Source: Flaccisagitta enflata (taxonomy: Eukaryota > Chaetognatha > Sagittoidea > Aphragmophora). Taken from it: a DNA stretch of 64,000 nucleotides. This document shows positions 1-11,812 of this stretch, one piece after another (position 1 is the stretch's first letter; each line of letters opens with the position of its first letter). The notes beneath the pieces were generated by a model, which was not told where the DNA came from, did no database searches, and saw only the letters and a program-made list of their open reading frames with translations. A program made the position numbers and the translations under genes. The DNA lies in the NCBI GenBank assembly GCA_965153355.1, contig OZ231127.1, positions 64,356,001 to 64,420,000 on the forward strand, in the 5' to 3' direction.

Positions 1-310
1 TGATGGCAGGGTATGGGAAAGAATGTTATTCATGGATCATGAATGTGCTCTTTCCATTCTCCCTATCTTTCATAAGAGTATTTGATTCCACATTAAGTGT
101 TTCGCCTCATTTCTTTCAACTATGGTTGAATAATAATGATGCCAAAAATATTTTCAAGAGACAAATTGTCTCCAGAAACACATTGTGTGTATTAGATTGT
201 ACCTAAATGACTAAAAGCAATAAAAGTGGCATTCTACGAGCAGTTTATGCTGTGGGGCTGTCTCGGGCTCCTGTTGAGATCAATTTTGCCACTCAAATCC
301 TACATTAAGC
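1..310. other. Unassigned sequence at the left edge
   Basis: I see no coding exon, RNA gene or repeat I can name. If the minus-strand receptor at 1534-2864 is complete, its last exons (end of TM6, TM7, tail) would lie here, at 719-1533, or left of the window. Confidence 0.4.
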
Positions 311-718
311 TTTCCGCGCCTTACCCATGGTTCAACCTACCTCTATGGGAAACAAAAAAATTCAAAGTGCTTTAATCTCTGTTTTGACTGCAGATTTGAA
401 ATCTGCAGTAAAAACTGTTAATTGAAAGTGTTTTCCTTTTTTCAATATTCTAACTAGAAGGTATTCAAAATAAGCATCAAAGTTTGCAAAACATACCTTT
501 CTCTTTTATTTATATGTAAAATCGCCGAACTTACTTTTTTTTCATATCTTCAAGATGAATTTTGACTATGATCCCAAAGGAATTTTGAAAAAAGAAAAGC
601 ACTTTCAATTATCAGTTTTTCATGCAGATTTCAAATATGCAATCAAAAATGAGATTTGAGTAACTTGAATTTTTTTGTTTTTTATAGGCTTGAGGAAAGT
701 TCAAGGTAAGGCGCGGCC
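311..718. mobile_element. MITE-like inverted-repeat element
   Basis: The two ends are imperfect inverted repeats of about 115 bp. The left arm starts CGCGCCTTACCC and runs to AATTGAAAGTG near 430. The right arm starts CACTTTCAATT near 600 and ends GGTAAGGCGCG near 715. Matching blocks in order include AACAAAAAAATTCAA, GATTTGAAATCTGCA and TAATTGAAAGTG. The roughly 170 bp between them has no coding capacity, which suggests a non-autonomous foldback or MITE-type element. No target duplication is obvious. Confidence 0.6.
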
Positions 719-1533
719 AGCAAGATGCAAATTTTTCAGACCAAATTTGATGTCATTAGAAGCCCAAGACAGCCACACAACAAGAACTACTCGTAGATTT
801 CTGATTTTATTGTTTATTGTCATTTCGGTACAGGCTAGTGTGTATGTCTTTGTCATACGCTGACGTCAAAAGAACCTTAAAATCAGCAAAACAAAGAAAT
901 AAGTTTTTTAATGAAATTTTGCCCACAATTTCAATCCAACTGCTACTGTCAAAATTATAAGACTCACAAATGCAAGGAAATTTTGCATTTTCAAAGACGT
1001 AGCCGCCTCCGTAATCAATTTTGGAAGGCGGCTATGTTCTTCATTTTTGTATTTTTTCATTTTCTATGCAAAGTTATAATTTTGACAAGCCTCTTATCAG
1101 TGAACAAATAAAAAGTTTTGAAAATTTCTCAGTGATTATATTCAGTTAATGGTATCAATACTTGCTCTTTGGTCCAATTTGAATGAAAATTTTGCAATAT
1201 AATATCCATCATGATATAATACAATGATTTTTTAATGTTATCTTTTATTTCTATTATCATGAAATTTTCTATTATGACCCCTGTTGACACACTAAATCTT
1301 GCCTTCAGATGTTCGCCGTCTTAACCTACTACTACGTACTCCACCCCTCCTGACTGGATCAAAAGCTTGTGCACCTAAATCTTAACCTTAAGGTTCAAAG
1401 CCATCACTAATTTTCCAAGACCCAGCTTCATTTTACGGCTGCGATCATTAATATGACTATGTTTTGAGAAAACATGATACTTGCGTGCAGGCTTAACAAT
1501 AACAGCAAAAGCACTACTAGTAGTAGTACTAAC
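719..1533. other. AT-rich stretch, no supported gene
   Basis: No exon is convincing. On the minus strand a possible acceptor near 1377 (ATTTAG) opens a short frame after GPCR exon 3, but it does not read as a transmembrane segment. I therefore do not call it as the next exon. Confidence 0.35.
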
Positions 1534-2864
1534 CTGAAGAAAGAAAGTGATGAGCAGTTGCAAAATTGCCGTTGTCATGGCCTTCCTAATCAGGTCACGC
1601 GTAGCCTGAATCTGAGGATCTGCCGACGAATGCGAATTGACACGTCTTATGACTAGAACATTGGCACATATGTGAATAATGGCTGCTACGACCATCAATC
1701 CAATCAACTGGATCATGAGAACCGTAAAGGCAGTTCTCCGGATTTCGTGGTAGGAATGAATGGAAATGTTGAAATATATGATGGTGAATACAGCTCCAGT
1801 AATAGGAATGGTCCAAAGAAATAGTGAAGAAAGAGCGGAGATACAGCGCTTTGGTTTCTCCACGTATATCATTGCCCATCCATGGATCTGCGTTAGTGTA
1901 TTATAAAATTAATCAGTAATAAAAAAAAACTCTTAACGAACACGTTTCCTTTTAAAACTTGTTGTGAGTCCCCTCCTTCCTTAGTTTCTTTGCATTTATA
2001 CATGATTTTAAGTTCATAAGGTCACAATATTGTAATGACCTCATGAATCAAAGTTAAAGTCCACGGCTAATGTGCAACAAAAGTCAGAACCTGATTCATC
2101 CTACAAATTGCAACTATGATTGTGACGAGATTTTCAAAGGAAATGCCGATGCCGAAAATGAGTCTGCAGGCTGATATGAGCGGTTTTCCCACAGTCGCAT
2201 TTTGCATCAAAACGATTCTTGCTGTGGTCCAAAGGATTGGTGCCACCACCGCCTGCTTTAAAAACATGATAACCATGGGGAAAAAAAAAGTTTACATCGA
2301 AACAATCCTAAAGTTTACAACAAACAACAAAAACAAAATGAAAAACTAAACAAAAAAAAAAAGAAGATTTTTACGCCTTTGAAATTGAGTCTCGTCTTAA
2401 GATATTAGTGAAACATAACGAGAATACTGATTTTCCTTTTTTTTTTTAGGGGGGGGGGTGGAGCAGGAAAATTGACAATCTACCACCAACTTCGAAACCT
2501 TCATTGCGAGGTTCCACCCTAACAATTAGACACCAACAGCTACGTTTGGTTTTTAAGTTTATTCGGAAGCAGATCGACTCGTCTGTATGGTTCCTCTTTC
2601 ACAATGCACCTGATATTCGATAAAATACCGGTCTCTTGCCTGAATGCTGTCGAAGATTGCTCCATTCCATTGGGCCAGATCAAAAAGGGAAAGCTGCCTT
2701 TCTTGGTCCAGGATCCAAACAATGAACGCGTTGAGTGGAGGTCCCAACGCCAAAAACACCAGCTGAGATACGAACCCAACGTAATCGACCCAAATCAGTT
2801 CGGGCCAGACTTCAAACCTTTTACCGACAGCTTCCAAGGATGCGTTGGTTGAATTCATTTGCAT
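1534..2864 (-). CDS. Rhodopsin-like 7TM receptor, three 5' exons (partial)
   Basis: The exons, in minus-strand order, are 2864-2610, 2252-2091 and 1887-1534 (85, 54 and 118 codons). All join in phase 0 at CAG donors and acceptors. The first Met starts a short extracellular end with two N-glycosylation sequons (NST, NAS). TM1 contains GPPLNAFIVW, with an Asn placed like class A N1.50. Exon 2 carries an ECL1-type sequon, a Cys placed like C3.25 and a hydrophobic TM3. Exon 3 begins with the second intracellular loop, where the usual DRY is HGW, and continues with TM4 (SLFLWTIP, the conserved Trp), TM5 and the start of TM6. TM7 is not seen. A lineage-specific orphan or chemosensory receptor would fit; the ligand is unknown. 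The joined frame and the TM pattern support a real gene, while the family assignment is inference. Confidence 0.6.
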
Positions 2865-3097
2865 GCTTAAGAGAATCTACGCGAGCCTTTTCATTTAGAA
2901 AAGCAATCACTTTTGCAAAGGAGTGAAATGGCGTGGATTCCAAATGTAATCGAGGACTGATAGTTGATGCTACCGAGGAAAGCACGAAAATGGTTGTTGG
3001 TGGAGTTGCGCCGTAGATTAAATCAGCCAATGGATTTAACACTAACACTCCTTACAAAATTAGGCGAACTGAGGTTGAATTTCATATATTCAGACAA

Positions 3098-3358
3098 ATT
3101 ACTGAAGCAGGCCTGTATATAGTTGAGGGTTTGGAGATGGGGAAGGAAATCAAAGGGGGAAAAAAAGAAAAAAAGAAAATTTGGGGAAAATATAACTTTT
3201 GGCAGTACCATATCATAAACATTGATTAGTGCAACATAATTTAACATACATTGTTTTATTGCCCTATGGCCTATGGGTAAGAAAACCATAGATCGCGGGG
3301 AAGGAAATCAAAGGCAGGGGGGGAATCAAAAGCGACTCAATTATATACACCCCTGTAC
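3098..3358 (-). mobile_element. MITE-like family H, copy 1
   Basis: Ends are CAGGCCTGTATATAGTTGAG and CGACTCAATTATATACACCCCTG, an inverted pair. The interior holds blocks GGGGAAAATATAACTTTTGG and GGGGAAGGAAATCAAAGG. The same sequence recurs at 57110-57447 and 59025-59340. Confidence 0.65.
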
Positions 3359-3452
3359 GAAAGACTAAAGACCACTAAAAACAACCGAAAATATGTGTCA
3401 TATTCATGTAGAAATATTTTTGTGAAAATCAGCAACAATATGATTTTCCATT

Positions 3453-3690
3453 TTCAGTTGCGGACACGCAACTCTATAAGAGGCTCTGTCCGTCCGTTGT
3501 TACGTCGGTCAGTGGTGATTGACTGATTGAGTCAAAAAGTGTGAAAACGCTCATTTACGATGCTGCAAATTAGTGCAATTATGTTTGTCTGTGTGTATGA
3601 GTGAGCATAGGGTGGGAGATTGTATGGATGGGGGTTGTATGCCCCTGCCCACCCGTCCGCAACGATATTTTGACCCCGCGTCACCTAATG
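3453..3690 (+). mobile_element. HINE-like element, type II hairpin (AGTTGCGGAC)
   Basis: It begins with the hairpin AGTTGCGGACACGCAACT, followed by CTATAAGAGGCTCTGTCCGTCCG, a short GTCY-type run. About 180 bp later comes the distal arm CCCACCCGTCCGCAAC, which is complementary to the first ten bases of the hairpin. The far end (ATATTTTGACCCCGCGTCAC) differs from the usual GTATCCGGCCTTG end and is shared with the copy at 12842. See the finding on this family. Confidence 0.75.
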
Positions 3691-4439
3691 ACTTATCATC
3701 CTCTCCCCTCGCCCGTTTCACCATTGAAAAATTATCTCAGTTAACATATTTTGTAAAGTATGATATTTTAGCTATTTCTACACTTTTTTTCTCATAAGAA
3801 CCAAGTTTATAAGAACGTTAGGCTTAAAATCCTCAAATATTTAAAAACATACTAAGATCATTAGAAGGCTTCATTTCTTCAAAAATTTTAGAACATAAGC
3901 TTAAAATCTTCAAAAATTTAAGAACATGCTAAAAGCTTCATCTGTTTAATGAAAATTATAAACCTGGATTTAATTATGTAAATTCTTTTGTTTTTACAGC
4001 ATTTTGATTGTTCTTGACTGTCACTTAAAACGTTTAAAACTGCTGCTTTGTAGTTTTATTGAAATTTTCCTTCATTTTCACCTAGAAGACAAACTCAAAC
4101 CAATTAAGAACATTCTTAATTCATTAGGTTTAAAAGCCCTGATTACAGTTCACAGAAAGGTAAGAGATTCACCAAGCAAATTTAAAAATTTTTAAATTCA
4201 TTAAATTGTAAAATCTTTCAACTTGCGTCAAAGTTGCTACAATCTCATTGGCCCAGAAAATATTTTTTGTCTCTTCATATATCCAAGCAGAAAATAATAT
4301 GTAAGTCAATACTTAGCTGACCAGTTGGGTTTGAGAAAAAAAAAAGGTCTTCGTGCCTAATGCATAGGTTGAAATCTGTATTTGAATAAAGACCAATTTC
4401 AAAATGTTTATGCCTTGAAACTACCCAAAATTTAAGAAC

Positions 4440-4716
4440 ATTGACAGTCTATGGACATTTCGATATTTGTAGATATGTCAGCAGTTTTGTACATTTCAAC
4501 CCGTTGAAATCTCGCATTCCGGTATATTTCAACGGGTTGAAATCTTTCACTCTACTGATATTAATCTTGTAGAATGAGAGATTTCAACGTGTTGAAATGT
4601 GCCAAAATGAGAGATTTCAACCCGTTGAAATATACCAGAATGAATGATTTCAACAGGTTGAAATATACCAAACTGCTGACATATCTACAAATACCGAAAT
4701 GTCCCTAGACTGATTG
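4440..4716. mobile_element. Palindromic MITE-like element with five nested palindromes
   Basis: The terminal inverted repeats are AGTCTATGGACATTTCG at the left and its near-complement CGAAATGTCCCTAGACT at the right, continuing inward through TTTGTAGATATGTCAGCAGT. Inside are five 16 bp palindromes of the form TTTCAACNNGTTGAAA, near 4497, 4528, 4584, 4616 and 4649. There is no coding capacity. The whole could fold into a cruciform with several side hairpins. Confidence 0.7.
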
Positions 4717-6361
4717 AGGGCTTGCCCTAAAAGTGACGTTCTCAAAAAGTGACGTATAAGAAAAAAAAGTTTAAGTCAAATCTTGTAGAGCTCGGGCCTA
4801 TATTTCACAGTTCGCCTGATTATGTCAGGGGCGTTAGCCAGAAAGAAGGAAGCAAAATAGGTTGGCTGAGCGTTATTACGACGGCAGAAATCAATCATTG
4901 GTGAGATCTTTGTCTTCCTCACAGCCTGAAGACGAATCGGCGTAGATCAAGATCAAGATCATCGGATGTCAAAAAGCTTGATCGATGAATGATGATGGAT
5001 GATGAACAGTCAACTATCATTAACAACAGGTTGTATATATATGTTATGATTAATATAGAAGATACTTCTTGTGACAACTTCTTCAGTTTCATCTACCAAA
5101 TTGTCACTTGTCTGACATCGGTGACATTTAGTCGATCGATTGACCCATCAGTCTTTTTGATCATCCATTCATCCATCGATCAAACCGTTCAGATTCATGT
5201 TTTTTGACCAGTTCGCGTCATCATCACATGAACCTTTAATTGCGCTTTTAAGCTTGTTGAATAAATAGCCTAATCACCATAAAGCTTAAATAGATTTGGT
5301 TGCCATGTCAACTCGTTTGTTTGTCAAGTAATTGCCAAGTCTCCTTAGATCATATCAAAAATATCCACTACTAGATGATGACGTAATCCACAATTTATCT
5401 GCGTTTCCATGGGCGCAATCGATTGCAAATCTTCATTGACGTCAAAAAGAGAAAGACTATTACGGCGGATTTCGACCAACGTCAACTAGTGCCTTTGTTT
5501 GCTCGATGTTGCTGAGATCGATGTAATTCTCACTTTCCTTCTTCCATCTCTAACCTGCATCAAACATTAACATTGACGCAACAACAGGAAAAAAACTAAA
5601 AAATATTGATAAATAGAAAACGTACATGTACAGATCATTGAAGATTATTGATCCAAAGCAGATAAGCCAAACACTGTGTACTCGATAGTGACAGACAGTA
5701 CCAGCGCAGCGTCATGTGTTAGTTGATTATTAAATGTTAAAATGTACATTTGGCAAACTCATTCTCGTGGGATCGGACGAGAGGAAAGTTGAGAGACGAA
5801 GGCCAAGCGGAACAAGTCGCCCTCAGGTCTGCGCTCAAGATAATAAAACGTGTCCAAAAAAGTGAAAAATAGTTCCACCTTTGACTTTGTACACTTACCC
5901 TCCACTCTCCCGACCTCGCATGGTATCGTGAAAGGCTATTTATTGGAAGATATGGGAAAAAGAACGCGATAGGGGATAACTTTCAGAGTGAGTTAAGTAA
6001 ATGTTGAAAGATAAGTTACCACACGGATAACCCGTCAAACCAGGTTCGAAATAAGGGATGTGGAAGCGGGCGGTTTCCATCACATTCACTTCCACTTTCG
6101 CTTCCGCTTCCATTTTGAAGTTCATATACTAGTTGCTGTCCACCAAATTGGGAGCGGTCAACCGCTTCCACATCCAAAAGTGAAATGATTCGTGTGAAAA
6201 ATGAAAAGAAAACAAGAAAAAAAAAACACGGATTCCATTTTTTTTATGTATGAATGAAAAATGGTTTTGTTGGGTGAGGGAAGAGGCATGAAAGAGTAAG
6301 AATATGACATTAGTGACATGAAATAACAGTCATGTAACTATTACGACAAAGATTTTCATAA
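4717..6361. other. Unassigned intergenic sequence
   Basis: No open frame here resembles a known family, and I see no strong repeat. The sequence just upstream of the reverse transcriptase frame does not encode an apurinic endonuclease-type domain that I can recognise. Confidence 0.4.
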
Positions 6362-8600
6362 TTCAAATGGTCAAAATTGAATGAGAATCACAAGTCGGGT
6401 TACACTAATTATTTACACCAACTAATTCAATCTCACCCATCTCAGCTGTTGTCTTGCCAACAGAAATGCAGGTGTGATTCAAATATTTGCCATAATGCTA
6501 TTCAAAATGAATATGACGTCATCATTAGATGCTTAAAAGAAGCTGATTCATTTCTTCCGCGTTTCAAGCCAGGCGTTGAAAAGGACTGGTGGACAAATGG
6601 GTTGACTAGTCTGAAAAACAAATCTCTTGAAATACATCAACTGTGGATAAATCAAGGTCGTCCTAGCCAAGGACCCATTCACCAGGAGCGGATCCGCGTT
6701 CGTGCAGCTTACAAACGAGAAACACGAGCAGCTCAAAGAGCTCCCAAGCAAGCTGCTTGGGACCGAATCCATACAAGTTTCATCGATTCTGATACAGATT
6801 CCTTCTGGAAATCATGGCGTAAAATATACAATAAGAATAAAAGTCATCTACCCCCTGTTGTAAATGGCTGTTCATCTCACAAAGACATCGCCACTGCTTT
6901 CATGCAGAGCTTTCAGAAGAACTCAACACCAAACAACCAAGAAAATGTTGATAAACTCAACCAACGCTTTGCTGACTCCTACGCCGCATATGCTGCAGAG
7001 CACAACAAAAATTGTGACTGTAAATCAGTCTACATAACTTTGTTCCATGTCATTGACGCATTGAATAGCATGAAAAGTGGCAAAAGTGCAGACAGCGATG
7101 GTATCTCAGCAGAACATATTCTCAATGCTCCTCTGAACTTACTCACACGCGTAACATCTCTCTTTAATACCATGCTGAAACACTCATTCGTCCCTCGGCA
7201 ATTCCGATTCGGTTTCATGGTGCCAATCATAAAAGATCAACAAGGCAATTTGTCTGACGTTGGTAACTATCGCGGCATCACCATCTCGCCAATCGTCTCC
7301 AAGCTCTTTGAGCACGTTCTCAAACGCGTCTTCTACGATCATCTGGAAACATCTGGAAATCAATTCGGCTTCAAAAAGAAGAATTCTACTATTCACGCAT
7401 TGCACTGTTTGAAGGAGACAGTTGAATATTACGTGAAAAGTGACAGCAGGGTTTTTTGCTGTTACCTCGATGCGTCGAAAGCTTTTGACCGACTCGTACA
7501 CTCAGGTCTCTTCCAAAAACTCATTATGAGAAAAGTTCCAATCATATTTTTGGATATCATTATGTCATGGTATGATGGACTCTTCTGCCAAGTAAAGTGG
7601 GGTGACCACTACAGCGACTGGTTTGCCGTCACTGCAGGTGTCCGCCAAGGTGGTGTTTTATCACCGGACTTTTACTGCATCTACGTGGATGACTTGCTCG
7701 ATGCCATAAAAAAGTCAAAAAAGGGCTGCTACTACTACCAGCATTTTGCTGCAGCTTTTTTCTACGCGGACGACATGGCCGTCATTGCGCCATCTGTCAA
7801 AGGTCTTGTTTCATTACTGAAGTTGTGTGAATCATACTGCGCAGAGTGGGACATTTGTCTCAATGCCAAAAAGTCCAGGTGCATGTACTTCGGTAAAAAA
7901 ATCAACATTCAACATGAAATCATCCTCAACGGTAACGCTGTGGAGTGGCCATATCTTGGAGTCAAACTCAACGGCGCCAAAACATTCAACTGCTCAGTGA
8001 AGGAGAAAGTGCGAAAATTCTATCGAAGCGTGAACGCTATTCTGAGAATTGATGGGCGTTCCAACGATATGATCATGCTCTCATTACTGGAAACTCATTG
8101 TGTGCCCATTCTCACTTATGGCATCGAGGTGATTCATGTGCAAAACACCGACGAACGTCGTCAATTGCGAGTTGCCTATAACTCGATTTTCCGGAAACTC
8201 TTTGGATACCGCTGGTGTCAGAGCGTCACTCAGCTTCAAAATTTCTTGGGCAGACCCACATGGGAAGAACTCGTGGAATCGCGCAAACTCGGATTCTTTG
8301 AACGAATTATGAATGGCCAGCAACATTCTCTGGCCCGGGCTCTTCTTCTCTAAATCCGGAGTCAATCTCTCGTCAACCCAATAAGCGGTTTTCATTTTTC
8401 TTCCTTTCATTTATTTATTTTCTGTACTGGTTTACTTACGCTCTCATGCACTTCTATACTCCTATGACCATCAGTATTGACAGTATTGTGTGGATTCGTA
8501 TGTATTTGTATTTATCGTTGCTCTTGTCATTTCTTGTTCTCATTTGTACTGCTACACTTCATGTGTGATTATAAACAAATCATAATTCTCATTAAATTGA
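6340..8600 (+). mobile_element. LINE insertion, 5'-truncated
   Basis: This covers the RT frame plus about 250 bp of T-rich 3' untranslated sequence with ATTTATTTATTT near 8410. Both limits are estimates, because I could not see a target-site duplication or a poly(A) tail. Confidence 0.6.
6362..8353 (+). CDS. Non-LTR retrotransposon reverse transcriptase, open but 5'-truncated
   Basis: The frame is open from 6362, just after an in-frame TAA, to a TAA at 8351-8353, about 660 residues. It makes DNA from the element's own RNA. After a basic, Trp-containing linker come the RT blocks: GKSADSDGIS, a YRGITISPIVSKLFE finger block, QFGF, motif A with CYLDASKAFDR, motif B AGVRQGGVLSP, and motif C FYADDMAV with the paired catalytic Asp. 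A thumb-like C-terminal region follows. These features fit the CR1/L2/Jockey group of LINEs. No endonuclease domain precedes it in any frame I can read, so this is probably a 5'-truncated copy. The absence of stops over 2 kb suggests a recent insertion. There is no ATG at the open frame's 5' end, consistent with truncation. Confidence 0.9.
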   Translation, partial: FKWSKLNENHKSGYTNYLHQLIQSHPSQLLSCQQKCRCDSNICHNAIQNEYDVIIRCLKEADSFLPRFKPGVEKDWWTNGLTSLKNKSLEIHQLWINQGRPSQGPIHQERIRVRAAYKRETRAAQRAPKQAAWDRIHTSFIDSDTDSFWKSWRKIYNKNKSHLPPVVNGCSSHKDIATAFMQSFQKNSTPNNQENVDKLNQRFADSYAAYAAEHNKNCDCKSVYITLFHVIDALNSMKSGKSADSDGISAEHILNAPLNLLTRVTSLFNTMLKHSFVPRQFRFGFMVPIIKDQQGNLSDVGNYRGITISPIVSKLFEHVLKRVFYDHLETSGNQFGFKKKNSTIHALHCLKETVEYYVKSDSRVFCCYLDASKAFDRLVHSGLFQKLIMRKVPIIFLDIIMSWYDGLFCQVKWGDHYSDWFAVTAGVRQGGVLSPDFYCIYVDDLLDAIKKSKKGCYYYQHFAAAFFYADDMAVIAPSVKGLVSLLKLCESYCAEWDICLNAKKSRCMYFGKKINIQHEIILNGNAVEWPYLGVKLNGAKTFNCSVKEKVRKFYRSVNAILRIDGRSNDMIMLSLLETHCVPILTYGIEVIHVQNTDERRQLRVAYNSIFRKLFGYRWCQSVTQLQNFLGRPTWEELVESRKLGFFERIMNGQQHSLARALLL

Positions 8601-8719
8601 AAGTTTTGGTGGAGGTATGGCTGTGTAGCAAACAGCGTAAAGCAATCATCCTCCAAATGGCACCAATTTCATTTTGGATTCCGCCTTTGTTTAAAGATTC
8701 TATAACCCAAAATGACTAA

Positions 8720-8955
8720 CGCAGAGCCAGAAAAAAAAGCCGTAGCGGTGATTCCGTTCTGGTCGAGACAGAAACGCGTTTTTATCTGTAAATAATTTTG
8801 ATCATTTGGTGAACATTCATTGGGATTCACTCGTATCTGCATAAGTCGGGCAAAACCAGCAGAGATATACAAATGAGGCGTCTAATGAGGACATGGCCAG
8901 CCACTTGGTGGCCAAGGCGATGAACACTTTATCTTGCATGTACTGAAAGCAGACA
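8720..8955 (-). other. Possible small membrane-protein exon(s)
   Basis: On the minus strand, CTGCTTTCAG near 8944 could be an acceptor for a hydrophobic frame containing VFIALATKWLAM. TTATTTACAG near 8794 could open a frame ending in a TM-like segment (ATAFFSGSALVILGYRIF) and a basic tail before a stop. The two frames do not join cleanly and no family is recognised. This may be a decayed transporter fragment or chance. Confidence 0.2.
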
Positions 8956-9024
8956 ACTGATTACGGAGAAAGAGAGACAAATGAACAGAAATACAAATGC
9001 AAACATAAAAACAGACAAAATCTT

Positions 9025-9030
<6 letters not shown>

Positions 9031-9119
<89 letters not shown>

Positions 9120-9155
9120 CACACACACGCACGCACACACACGCACACACTCTAA
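9031..9155. repeat. (CT)n(CA)n compound microsatellite
   Basis: About 9 CT units run straight into roughly 37 CA units with a few GCAC interruptions at the right. Confidence 0.95.
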
Positions 9156-9210
9156 CCCAAAAACTTACGCACATAGAGTCCCTCTTTCTGAGGTTTTTCG
9201 AGATATATCG

Positions 9211-11812
9211 TGAGCGATTTACCCTGCGTTAATTAACGGCACATTAACGCCTCTAATTAACAAAATTGTTAATAAAAGGCAAAAAAGTACCATTAATTAA
9301 CGGTAGTTTTTCTGCTGTTAATTAACACTTAAAAAACAGTCGTTAATTAACACTATATAGGTACCAGGAAATTAACTAAGAAAAACATTTTTTTATTTTT
9401 GAGAAAATTACTGAAAATAGGTGCTGAAAGTTGTTGTTAATTATCAGGTACCTATATGCTGTTAATTAACATGCTGTTTTTGATGTTAATTAACACCCCA
9501 TTTTAGGCGTTAATTAACACAAAAAAAATATAGATTATTAACAAATTGTTAAAAATATACCATTTTTTGGTGTTAATTAACAGTTGGAATGTGGTGTTAA
9601 TTAACATGAAAAACAGCGGTTTAATTAACACAAAAAAAATTTAGATTATAAACAAATTGATTTTGTACCTATACGCTGTTAATCAACATGCTGTTTTTGA
9701 TGTTAATTAACACCACATTTCAACTGTTAATTAACCCAAAAAAATATAGATTATTAACAAATTGTTAAAAATATTCAATTTTTTTGTGTTAGTTAATGGG
9801 AGAAATGTGGTGTTAATTAACATAAAAAACAGCGTGTTAATTAACACAGAAAAGATATAGATTATTAACAAATTGATTTTGTACTTACACGCTGTTAATT
9901 AACATGCTGTTTTTGATGGTAATTAACACCCAATTTCATGCGTTAATTAACACAAAAAAAATATAGATTATTAACAAAATATTAAGAATATACAATTTTT
10001 TGGTGTTAATTAACAGGTGAAATTTGGAGTTAATCAACATCAAAAACAATGTGTTAATTAACACAGAAAAAATATAGATTATTAACAAATTGATTTTGTA
10101 GCTATACGCTGTTAATTTATATGTTGTTTTTGATGTTAATTAACACCACATTTCATGAGTTAATTAACACCAAAAAAATATATATTATTAACAAATTGTA
10201 AAAAATATACTCTTTTTTTGTGTTAATTAACCGTTGAAATGTGTTAATCACTAAAAAACAGCCTGTTAATTAACACAGAAAAAATATAGATTATTAACAA
10301 ATTGATTTTGTAGCTATACGCTGTTAATTTACATGTTGTTTTTGATGTTAATTAACACCACATTTCATGCGTTAATTAACACCAAAAAAATATAGATTAT
10401 TAACAAATTGTAAAAAATATACCATTTTTTGGTGTTAATTAACAGTTGAAATGTGGTGTTAATTAACATAAAAAAACAGCGTGTTAATTAACACAGAAAA
10501 AATATAGATTATTAACAAATTGATTTTGTACCTAAACGCTGTTAATTAACATGCTGTTTCTGATATTAACTAACACCGCATTTCACCTGTTAATTAACAC
10601 CAAAAAATTGTATATTCTCAATATTTTGTTAATAATCTATATCTTTTTGTGTTAATTAACGCATGAAATTGGGTGATAGTTAACATAAAAAACAGCATGT
10701 TAATTAACAGCGTGTAGGTACAAAATCAATTTGTTGATAATCTATATTTTTTCTGTGTTACTAATATGCTGTTTTGATACCACACCTACTGATATTTAAT
10801 TAACACAAAAGATATAGATTATTAACAAAATATTAACAATATAAAATTTTTTGGTGTTAATTAATGATAGAAATGCGGTGTTAGTTAACATCAAAAACAG
10901 CATGTTAATTAACAGCGTTTAGGTACAAAATCAATTTGCTAATAATCTATATTTTTTCTGTGTTAATTAACGCATGAAATGTGGTGTTAATTCACATCAA
11001 AAACAACATGTAAATTAACAGCGTATAGCTACAAAATCAATTTGTTAATAATCCTATATTTTTTCTGTGTAATTAACATGCTGTTTATGTTAATTAATTA
11101 GATTTTAACTGTTAATTAACAGCAAAATAGATATTCTTAATATTTTGTTAATAATCTAATTTTCTTTTGTGTTAATTAACGCATGAAATTGGGTGTTAAT
11201 TACCATCAAAAACAGCATGTTAATTAACAGCGTGTAAGTACAAAATCAATTTGAAAAATCTATATTTTTTGTGTTAATTAACACGCTGTTTTTGATGTTA
11301 ATTAACACCAAATTTCTCCCATTAACTAACACAAAAAAATTGAATATTTTTAACAATTCTTTAATAATTCATTTTTTTGAGTTAATTAATTGTTGAAATG
11401 TGTACATTAACATCAAAACAGCATAATGATTAACAGCTTATAGGTACAAAATCAATTTGTTAATAATCTATATTTTTTTGTAAAGATTAACTCTGTTTTT
11501 CATGTTAATTAACACTATTATCCGCACTAATAAAAAACGGTAGATAATAATCTGTTATTAACGAAAATATTTTTTTTGTGTTAATTAACGCTAAAGGGAA
11601 TGTTAATTAACATCAAAACAGTATGTTAATTATCATATATAGGAAATTATGAGAATTAATAAAGCAACCTTCTGTAATTCTATTTTTGTAATTTTTCAAA
11701 AATAAAGAAATGTTTTTTCTTAGTTAATTTCGGTACCTATATAGTGTTAATTAACGGCGTTAAAGTAATTGTTAATTTCATTTATGCATGCAAATCAGGG
11801 ACGATATACCAG
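9211..11812. mobile_element. 2.6 kb foldback element built from TTAATTAA palindromes
   Basis: By hand count about 45 TTAATTAA octamers occur, usually as GTGTTAATTAACAC or a close variant. The first half repeats a unit of about 200 bp that includes ATATAGATTATTAACAAATTG and TTTTGTACCTATACGCTG. From about 10600 the same unit appears in reverse complement. The outermost arms also match: the block from GTTAATTAACACTATATAGG at 9344 through AACTAAGAAAAACATTTTTT is mirrored at 11700-11758. The ends read CCCTG and CAGGG. There is no open reading frame. It is most simply a foldback-type transposon or a satellite inverted about its centre. Confidence 0.75.

Noticed and set aside
4440-4716. CRISPR-like array of regularly spaced palindromes
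   Set aside because: The host is an animal, the palindromes are unevenly spaced, the spacers are part of an inverted repeat, and there are no cas genes.
9036-9160. Telomere or centromere signal near the repeats
   Set aside because: No TTAGGG-type array exists anywhere in the window; these are ordinary microsatellites.
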